NCBI RefSeq assembly: GCF_003663845.1
Contig: NZ_RCCA01000001.1
Span: 2,728,001 to 2,792,000, forward strand
Length of the DNA: 64,000 nucleotides
Direction: 5' to 3'
Origin: Chryseobacterium sp. 7
GTDB taxonomy: Bacteria > Bacteroidota > Bacteroidia > Flavobacteriales > Weeksellaceae
In this document: positions 58,731 through 64,000 of the stretch, one piece after another
Layout: the number at the start of each line of letters is the position of its first letter
Position numbering within the stretch: position 1 is the first letter of the stretch
Translations under genes and position numbers: made by a program
The notes under the pieces: model-generated
What the model was told of the DNA's origin: nothing
Database searches by the model: none
Seen by the model: only the letters and a program-made list of their open reading frames with translations

Positions 58731-60136
58731 TAGTCATGGTCGGAAGATTTTTTCTTCCGACTTTTTGTTTTTAGATATTCAATATTATTATTGTAATTAA
58801 TTGATTATCAACTATTTAATTTGTTTTATTGTTTCATTTTTTCATTTTTTGTATCTTTATTGCTGATAATCAATTGTTTATGTCAGTTTTTAAAGATCAC
58901 AAAATATCACTTAAAGATGTTTTAGAATTTATTCCCGAAGCACTTTTAAGTCACCTTTCCGCAAGTACAAAAGTGGATTATTATAGTAAAGTTTTGCATG
59001 GAAGAAAAATATTCTACCTGCTTTTGTATTGCATATTTGATAATGAAAAATTAAGTCAAAGAACACTCGAAGATACTTTTAATAGCAGTGGATTCAAAGC
59101 GTTATTTGGCTTAGGGGAAGAGGAAAAGATTCGAAGGAGTTCAATTTCTGAGAGGCTTTCAAAAATTGATTCCAATTATTTCCTAGAAATCTACGAACAG
59201 ATGTACGAAAGATTTTCGGAACTTTATTCCAAGACAGAAATCGAAAAATACAACTTAATCAGAGTTGACAGTACCATTGTAGCTGATACATGTAACAAGC
59301 TTAAAGAAGGAATTGATCAGAAAAGTGGAAAAAAATTAGTGAAATTCAGTTTTTCATTTGACGGAATTTTGCCATCAGCGGTAGATGTTTTTACGGGGCA
59401 AAAATACTCAACAGAAGATAATGCTCTTGCCCAGGCTGTTCTGAACCAGGTGAAAAAAGAAGATCATCATGATAATATTTATATCATAGACAGAGGGATC
59501 CAGTCTACAAGAACGATGAAAGATTTTGAAGAAAAGCTTCTGAAATTTATTATCCGTTCCAAAGAAAACAGGAAATATGAAGAGATTGAATCTTTTATTA
59601 AAACAGAACCCCCAATAAAATGGGATGATTGGGGAGTTATTAAAGACAGCAAAGTGAAGCTTTACACCGGAAAACCCATCCAAAACAAACGGGGAAATAT
59701 TCATCATCGTGAAGAAAAAGTAGAAACATATTTTCGGTTGATCGTTATCAAAAATGAAAAAACAGCTAAAGAATTTTGGTTCATAACCAACGAATTTGAA
59801 CTTTCTGCCAAAGAAATATCGGATTATTACCGTAAAAGATGGGATATTGAGGTATTCTTCAGATTTATGAAACAAGAGTTGAATTTAAGCCATCTTGTTT
59901 CGCTCAATAAAAACGGAATTGAAGTAATGCTCTACATGACAATGATTGCTTCTATGCTGCTCTTGATTTACAAAAAAGTAAACAATTTAGGATATAAAAC
60001 AGCTAAAAGACGCATCGCTATGGAACTTCGGGATATGATTACCGCAATTCTAATAATATTTGCGGGGGGGATCCTGCAAAAGTCTTCAAAACTTAAAACA
60101 TAAAAAATGGTCGGAAATTTCTTCCGACCATGACTA
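58731..60136 (+). mobile_element. IS4-family insertion sequence (1,406 bp) with 9-bp target duplication
   Basis: Terminal inverted repeats are 17 bp perfect (TAGTCATGGTCGGAAGA and complement). CCCGAGGGC flanks both ends directly (58722-58730 and 60137-60145), a 9-bp duplication typical of IS4. Just inside each end is a hairpin (GTCGGAAGA with its complement near 58739-58761, and ATGGTCGGAA / TTCCGACCAT at 60107-60131). These could insulate the transposase from outside transcription. One intact transposase gene on the plus strand. The target was the centre of a rho-independent terminator. Confidence 0.93.
58880..60103 (+). CDS. IS4-family DDE transposase
   Basis: 407 residues from ATG at 58880 (MSVFKDHKISLKDVLEFIPE); an in-frame ATG at 58829 would add 17 mostly hydrophobic residues and is less likely. 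The catalytic residues are Asp130 (LIRVDSTIVADT), Asp204 (IYIIDRGIQST) and Glu324. The IS4 signature Y-x2-R-x3-E-x6-K is perfect: Tyr317, Arg320, Glu324, Lys331 (YYRKRWDIEVFFRFMK). The reading frame is uninterrupted, so the element is probably active. Confidence 0.94.
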   Translation: MSVFKDHKISLKDVLEFIPEALLSHLSASTKVDYYSKVLHGRKIFYLLLYCIFDNEKLSQRTLEDTFNSSGFKALFGLGEEEKIRRSSISERLSKIDSNYFLEIYEQMYERFSELYSKTEIEKYNLIRVDSTIVADTCNKLKEGIDQKSGKKLVKFSFSFDGILPSAVDVFTGQKYSTEDNALAQAVLNQVKKEDHHDNIYIIDRGIQSTRTMKDFEEKLLKFIIRSKENRKYEEIESFIKTEPPIKWDDWGVIKDSKVKLYTGKPIQNKRGNIHHREEKVETYFRLIVIKNEKTAKEFWFITNEFELSAKEISDYYRKRWDIEVFFRFMKQELNLSHLVSLNKNGIEVMLYMTMIASMLLLIYKKVNNLGYKTAKRRIAMELRDMITAILIIFAGGILQKSSKLKT

Positions 60137-60155
60137 CCCGAGGGCAGCATTTTTT
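60137..60155. terminator. Right half of the split terminator, with duplicated target site
   Basis: CCCGAGGGC (60137-60145) followed by AGCATTTTTT. It completes the hairpin begun at 58711-58730. The minus-strand gene next to it (stop at 60162) may now rely on the hairpin inside the IS end for termination. Confidence 0.85.
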
Positions 60156-60161
60156 ATTGTA

Positions 60162-62192
60162 TTAATGTTCATCTGATTTATTGGAAATAGTACTGCTCAT
60201 CAAATCATCTGCTTTTTTATCTAATCCGGAACGTAATGGCAGGAAGAATTTCAGAGGATGCTTTGTAAAGTACCTGAAAATTTCTTTATAGATTTCACTT
60301 ACCTGTCCGAAATTCATTTTTCTTGATCTGAATGCCAGAAACATCGATAAACTGAAACTTACTAAAAAGTTGAAAAAACCTATTAGAAATACCGTAATAA
60401 AAGACATCCAGAATGTATAGGAATCTACGGAGAAGTCTTTTCCATATAACCCTAAAGCAAAGTTTCCGGCTGCAAAGGTAATGTGTCTGATATCCAGATC
60501 CAGCCCGAAAAACATTCCTACCGGAGCTGTTGCCCCAAGGAAAACTCCGAACCAGAAATTAGAAACAATTCCCGGCCAGTTTTTGGCATAATATTTTGAA
60601 AGTCCTTTTGCGAATTTCTTTCCAAAGAAACTTCTGATAGAAAGGTTTTTAGCAATTCTCTCCGGAATCTGATAAAACACGGAATTGTTCCCGATATTCC
60701 CCGAAATAATTCCGGAAATAAAAAGATAAAATCCGGCAATACTGGCATGCAGAATGGCTTTCGATTTAAAGGGATCAAGATCTTTTAATAATTTATCAGA
60801 ACGCTCTACCGCAAGGTTTTGTGAGAAAAATACATCCAGTCCGTAAATGATGGCAAGCGCTACCGGAAAAGCAAGCAATACATTTCCTACAAAGGCAATA
60901 AACTGGCTTCTGAATAGTTTGGAAACCAAATGGGCAAATTCCGTATTGTTCCTTTGGGCATTTCCTTCTTCGGATAATACTTTTGTCATCGTAGCGGCAG
61001 TCATTGCAGGCTGTTTTGTAGCTAAAGTAAAACCCATCAGATAGATCATCACAAATCCCATGGCATAATTCATGGAATACAAAAAGGCGTGTGAAAAATC
61101 ACTTCCGGGAATGTATCCGTAGAGCATTTTCAGTACGCAAAGCGCTCCTACAATAATCCCTCCACCACTCGCTTTGTAGAACATGGTCATATATTCTTTT
61201 CGGGTAGAAGTAATATAATGGGTCCCTGTTTCTGCGGTGTGGTTGGTAATAAGGTGTGAAATTAATCTCGTACTGTCATTGATCAGGTCTGAAATATTAT
61301 TCTTGTGAGATTTGTAATTCAGAATATTAAAGATCAGCTGTTTAGATTTTATCAGAATATCTTCGTCATTATCAATCACGAGTAACTGAACAATTTCATA
61401 AATTCTTTCCGTCTGCTGACGGATTTTTAAAAGAGACTGATTAATTTTGCCGGAAATACCATATTTGGCTGAATTTTTAAAAGCAATATTTACAAATTCC
61501 TGGCATTGTTCCGCGTAAATTTTAATCTGCTTATATCGGCTGTCTTTGGAATGCAGCTGAAGCTCAGGGTCTTTTACCAAATCTTCGGCTAATGTTTCCA
61601 GTTCGTTCTGAAGGGCTAGAAACGGGTTATCCAAATTCCTGTACTGCGGAGCCATTCTTACCACTTCCACTTCCATAGCCATGCCTGTGACCCTCCATGA
61701 AAGAATATTCATAGAAAAAATGAGCTCTTTTTTCACATTAGGCTTCACAATAAAATCTGAAGCTCCTAATAGGTTTAAAAATTCATTAATCTCATTTTCC
61801 GGAAGATTGTGCAGGTATTTCAGATCCTTTTGGGGTCTCATACTGACATTATCAATCATATACCACACTGTTTTTTCATTTTCAACAGGTGGTAAAACCT
61901 TGTTCAGGATTCTTTTTTTAAGCTCCGGAAAGAAAGCATTTTCTGAAAGAATATTGGCTTCAGTGAGTGAAAGATTGAAAGGCCGTCCTCTAAAAATATT
62001 ATGAATGTAATATTTAAAATTTTCAGCAGAATTAGGATTGCTTCTGAAGAAATTGAGCACATCTGTGAAGTCTGCTTCCTTAATGGTCTCTAAAAACTCT
62101 GCAAAGGGTTCTAAAGAAAGGGTTTCATTCTTAAAAGAAAAGTATTTTTTAAGAACTGACTCAAAGTTTGTGCTGGAATTAAAGAATTTCAT
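60162..62192 (-). CDS. Gcr-family ('site-specific recombinase', PF10136) membrane protein
   Basis: 676 residues. A long helical N-terminal half (about 1-330) is followed by about six to seven membrane helices (about 340-640) with GGGIIVGALCVLKMLYGYIP, FVMIYLMGFTLATKQPAMTA, FYLFISGIISGNIGNNS and NFWFGVFLGATAPVGMFFG. The family was named a recombinase from an early report, but no integrase or resolvase motif is present and a membrane protein is a poor fit for that activity. The real function is unknown. It lies 13 bp after mtgA, so the two are in one operon. Confidence 0.82.
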   Translation of the reverse strand: MKFFNSSTNFESVLKKYFSFKNETLSLEPFAEFLETIKEADFTDVLNFFRSNPNSAENFKYYIHNIFRGRPFNLSLTEANILSENAFFPELKKRILNKVLPPVENEKTVWYMIDNVSMRPQKDLKYLHNLPENEINEFLNLLGASDFIVKPNVKKELIFSMNILSWRVTGMAMEVEVVRMAPQYRNLDNPFLALQNELETLAEDLVKDPELQLHSKDSRYKQIKIYAEQCQEFVNIAFKNSAKYGISGKINQSLLKIRQQTERIYEIVQLLVIDNDEDILIKSKQLIFNILNYKSHKNNISDLINDSTRLISHLITNHTAETGTHYITSTRKEYMTMFYKASGGGIIVGALCVLKMLYGYIPGSDFSHAFLYSMNYAMGFVMIYLMGFTLATKQPAMTAATMTKVLSEEGNAQRNNTEFAHLVSKLFRSQFIAFVGNVLLAFPVALAIIYGLDVFFSQNLAVERSDKLLKDLDPFKSKAILHASIAGFYLFISGIISGNIGNNSVFYQIPERIAKNLSIRSFFGKKFAKGLSKYYAKNWPGIVSNFWFGVFLGATAPVGMFFGLDLDIRHITFAAGNFALGLYGKDFSVDSYTFWMSFITVFLIGFFNFLVSFSLSMFLAFRSRKMNFGQVSEIYKEIFRYFTKHPLKFFLPLRSGLDKKADDLMSSTISNKSDEH

Positions 62193-62205
62193 TAGTACAA
62201 AGATA

Positions 62206-62850
62206 CTATTTCAAACTCACATTCCTCATCTGTCTCATGATCCAATTATGTTTCTTTCTTAAATAAGGTGACGGATTTTTAGGATCATATTTCTTTGGAT
62301 TAGGCAATACAGCAGCAATCCAGGCTGCATCTGAAGTACTTAGATCTTTGGAAGATTTTCCAAAATAATATTGTGCGGCAGCTTCCACTCCAAATACGCC
62401 CTGCCCCATTTCAATAGAATTAAGGTATCTTTCAAGGATAATATCTTTACTCCATACTTTTTCTATGATGAATGTGTAAACGGCTTCCAACCCTTTTCTC
62501 ACCCAGCTTCTTCCCTGCCAGAGAAATACATTCTTTGCAGTCTGCTGGGAAATGGTGCTTCCGCCTCTTATTTTTTTGCCTTTCTCATTGTTTTTCATCG
62601 CTTTTTCGATGGCTGTATAATCGAAACCGTCATGATCAAAAAATTTCTGATCTTCAGAGGCTATCACTGCTTTTTTCACATTGCTTCCCATCTCGTCATA
62701 GGAAATATAATCCCTGTGCAGTTTTCCGTATTCAAAAAGCCCTCCTATCTGGGTAAGCGTGATGGGCGGATTAAAAAATCTGCCCCAGATAATGAAAACT
62801 ACATTCAAAACGAGAATGATGAAAATAAGCTGTTTAATTTTTTTCCACAT
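62206..62850 (-). CDS. mtgA: Monofunctional peptidoglycan transglycosylase
   Basis: 214 residues from ATG at 62850 (MWKKIKQLIFIIL). A longer in-frame start at 62883 adds 11 residues and is less likely. An N-terminal anchor (about 4-24) is followed by a GT51 domain: VKKAVIASEDQKFFDHDGFD with the catalytic Glu, KIRGGSTISQQTAKNVFLW, ILERYLNSIEMGQGVFGVEA and FGKSSKDLSTSDAAWIAAVL. It polymerises lipid II glycan chains at the outer face of the inner membrane. The gene is 43 bp downstream of the binding-lipoprotein gene. Confidence 0.92.
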   Translation of the reverse strand: MWKKIKQLIFIILVLNVVFIIWGRFFNPPITLTQIGGLFEYGKLHRDYISYDEMGSNVKKAVIASEDQKFFDHDGFDYTAIEKAMKNNEKGKKIRGGSTISQQTAKNVFLWQGRSWVRKGLEAVYTFIIEKVWSKDIILERYLNSIEMGQGVFGVEAAAQYYFGKSSKDLSTSDAAWIAAVLPNPKKYDPKNPSPYLRKKHNWIMRQMRNVSLK

Positions 62851-62893
62851 AATTTGATAACAAGGAAAGGCAAAAATAAGCAAATACTATGAT

Positions 62894-63940
62894 TTACTGC
62901 AATTCTTTCATATAAGTAAGCTGATAATCCTGTAAAAGTTCCGGGTGGAAGATCTTGATGTAGTCTTTAAGGATTAAATCTGCTCTTACAACACCACTTT
63001 CGAAGAAGTCATTAGCCTTCAAATTTTCTTTCCCGGCTATCGTATAGATTTTTCCTTTATTGAATACATCCAGTTTTCCGTAGAAAGGATTCATTCCCAG
63101 CATTTCTTTTTTTGAGGTATGACTTCCTGCATTCACCCAGTACTGAACGCTTCCCGCTTTGGCATATACTTCTTCAAAACTCATTGTCAAAGCTTTTTCA
63201 TCTTTATTGTCCTTCATGATATAATTGGCATTGGCATCCGAAATATAATGGGCAACAGAAGTATTTCCACCAGGAAGATACCAGACATCTCCATACATTT
63301 CATTAGCAAGAACAACAGGTTTTTCTCTGGCAGTGGAAGCAAGCTTCTTCAAATCATTATAGTTTTTCTCAACTTCCTGATATTTGGATTCAGCTTCTTT
63401 TTCTTTTCCTAATAACTCTCCGAAAAGTTTGATATAAGCCGTTTTTTCCAAAGGCTTCTGCTCCATATATTCATCCAGAAATATTACCTGAATTCCGTTG
63501 TTTTTCAACAATTCATATGTATTGTCAAAACTGGCAATATGATTGGTAAAAATAGCATCCGGCTTCATGGAAATGATCTTTTCCACATCATATTTCTGCT
63601 CACTTCCTACATTTTGAATTTTTCCTTCTTTGATAAGGTTCTGAATTTTTGCTGAATAAATATATTCCGGACTTGAAACACCGATGATTATATTTTCTGC
63701 TCCAAGCTCTGAAATATATCCGGCCATACTCGCATTGAGTAAGATTATTTTCTTAAAAGGAGTTTGATTTTGCTTAAAATTATACGCGTAATTTCCCGAT
63801 TTCAGCTCCAAGATTCCATCATGTTCCTTAAATTGGGTACGGGCAGAGATATTAGTCCAATCTGAGGACGAAATTTTTGATTCTCTTTTACAAGCTGTTA
63901 GCGCAAAAACCGTAAATAAAAGTAAAATTCTTTGTTTCAT
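62894..63940 (-). CDS. ABC-transporter metal-chelate (siderophore/B12-like) binding lipoprotein
   Basis: 348 residues with lipobox LTAC (Cys17). It follows the BtuF/FhuD fold: KKIILLNASMAGYISELGAE, NIIIGVSSPEYIYS, KYDVEKIISMKPDAIFTNHI, VIFLDEYMEQKPLEKTAYIK, then the second lobe with PVVLANEMYGDVWYLPGG. The single long helix between lobes is typical of class III binding proteins for siderophores, haem or cobalamin. No permease or ATPase gene is seen to its left; they may lie elsewhere. A TonB-linked uptake role is inferred. Confidence 0.87.
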   Translation of the reverse strand: MKQRILLLFTVFALTACKRESKISSSDWTNISARTQFKEHDGILELKSGNYAYNFKQNQTPFKKIILLNASMAGYISELGAENIIIGVSSPEYIYSAKIQNLIKEGKIQNVGSEQKYDVEKIISMKPDAIFTNHIASFDNTYELLKNNGIQVIFLDEYMEQKPLEKTAYIKLFGELLGKEKEAESKYQEVEKNYNDLKKLASTAREKPVVLANEMYGDVWYLPGGNTSVAHYISDANANYIMKDNKDEKALTMSFEEVYAKAGSVQYWVNAGSHTSKKEMLGMNPFYGKLDVFNKGKIYTIAGKENLKANDFFESGVVRADLILKDYIKIFHPELLQDYQLTYMKELQ

Positions 63941-63941
63941 C

Positions 63942-63972
63942 TTTCAAAGAACGGAAAAAAGTGCTATATTTG
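63942..63972 (+). promoter_or_regulatory. Promoter directed out of the right edge
   Basis: TTTC (63942-63945), exactly 19 bases, then TATATTTG (63965-63972). This is one base off the TTTG-N19-TAnnTTTG consensus. It lies back-to-back with the binding-lipoprotein gene, so a plus-strand gene should begin just beyond base 64000. Confidence 0.7.
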
Positions 63973-64000
63973 CAAACCTTTAAACAACAAGGTAACACAA

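Noticed and set aside
59408..59875. Long minus-strand frame of 155 codons opposite the IS4 transposase
   Set aside because: It lies wholly inside the transposase gene, has a Phe-rich composition typical of antisense reading, and shows no start context or family motif.
60162..62192. Gcr-family gene as part of a mobile element with the neighbouring IS
   Set aside because: The IS has its own exact ends and target duplication outside this gene, and the protein has no recombinase catalytic motif.

Overview
The window looks like a chromosome segment of a Flavobacteriia member, most likely Chryseobacterium or a close relative in the Weeksellaceae. The reasons are low GC content, a SusC/SusD pair, type IX secretion (T9SS) sorting domains, Bacteroidota-type promoters (TTTG-N19-TAnnTTTG), secreted proteins whose mature ends start with Gln, and small double-glycine 'bacteriocin-like' peptides. 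Most genes lie on the minus strand. No rRNA, tRNA or CRISPR array was seen.

Layout: 0-5 kb holds purine synthesis (purL, cut by the left edge; purB) with a DUF1016 nuclease gene wedged between 36-bp direct repeats, and a WG-repeat protein. From 5.2 to 17.5 kb lies a Rhs polymorphic-toxin locus: a T9SS-sorted surface protein, a DUF5977 Rhs protein and a DUF6443 Rhs protein with a variable tip, then displaced core, toxin and immunity fragments. The locus is decaying: one frameshift, one in-frame stop, an IS5-family insertion that cuts the predicted immunity gene, and a frameshifted orphan cassette. From 17.8 to 18.8 kb are two tandem secreted paralogues.

From 18.8 to 28 kb is a polysaccharide utilisation locus (SusC, SusD, GH144-type glucanase, esterase-like hydrolase, GH3 beta-glucosidase), probably for beta-1,2-glucan. 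From 28.3 to 33.4 kb are DUF4197, DUF493, a secreted M43 metalloprotease, an ArsC-like protein and a deoxynucleoside kinase. From 33.4 to 36.7 kb are two tandem glutaminyl cyclotransferases, which fit the Gln-starting exported proteins across the window. From 36.7 to 45.1 kb are small VOC, SRPBCC, GNAT and DUF genes, a frameshifted Na+/H+ antiporter, a bestrophin-like channel and a DUF2490 protein.

From 45.5 to 49.2 kb is a TolC/HlyD/ABC-2 permease export operon. From 49.6 to 56.2 kb are two protease inhibitors, ecotin and a giant alpha-2-macroglobulin that has lost its thioester motif. From 56.2 to 58.7 kb are a UbiA-like membrane protein, recF, a DUF721/DciA-like gene and a second bacteriocin-like peptide. 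An IS4-family element (58731-60136) has landed in the terminator behind that peptide. The window ends with a Gcr-family membrane protein, a monofunctional transglycosylase, a metal-chelate binding lipoprotein and a strong promoter leaving the right edge.

The parts most worth a second look are the layered Rhs locus, the two IS insertions whose target duplications let the original sequence be rebuilt, and the flanked DUF1016 insertion at the purL start.
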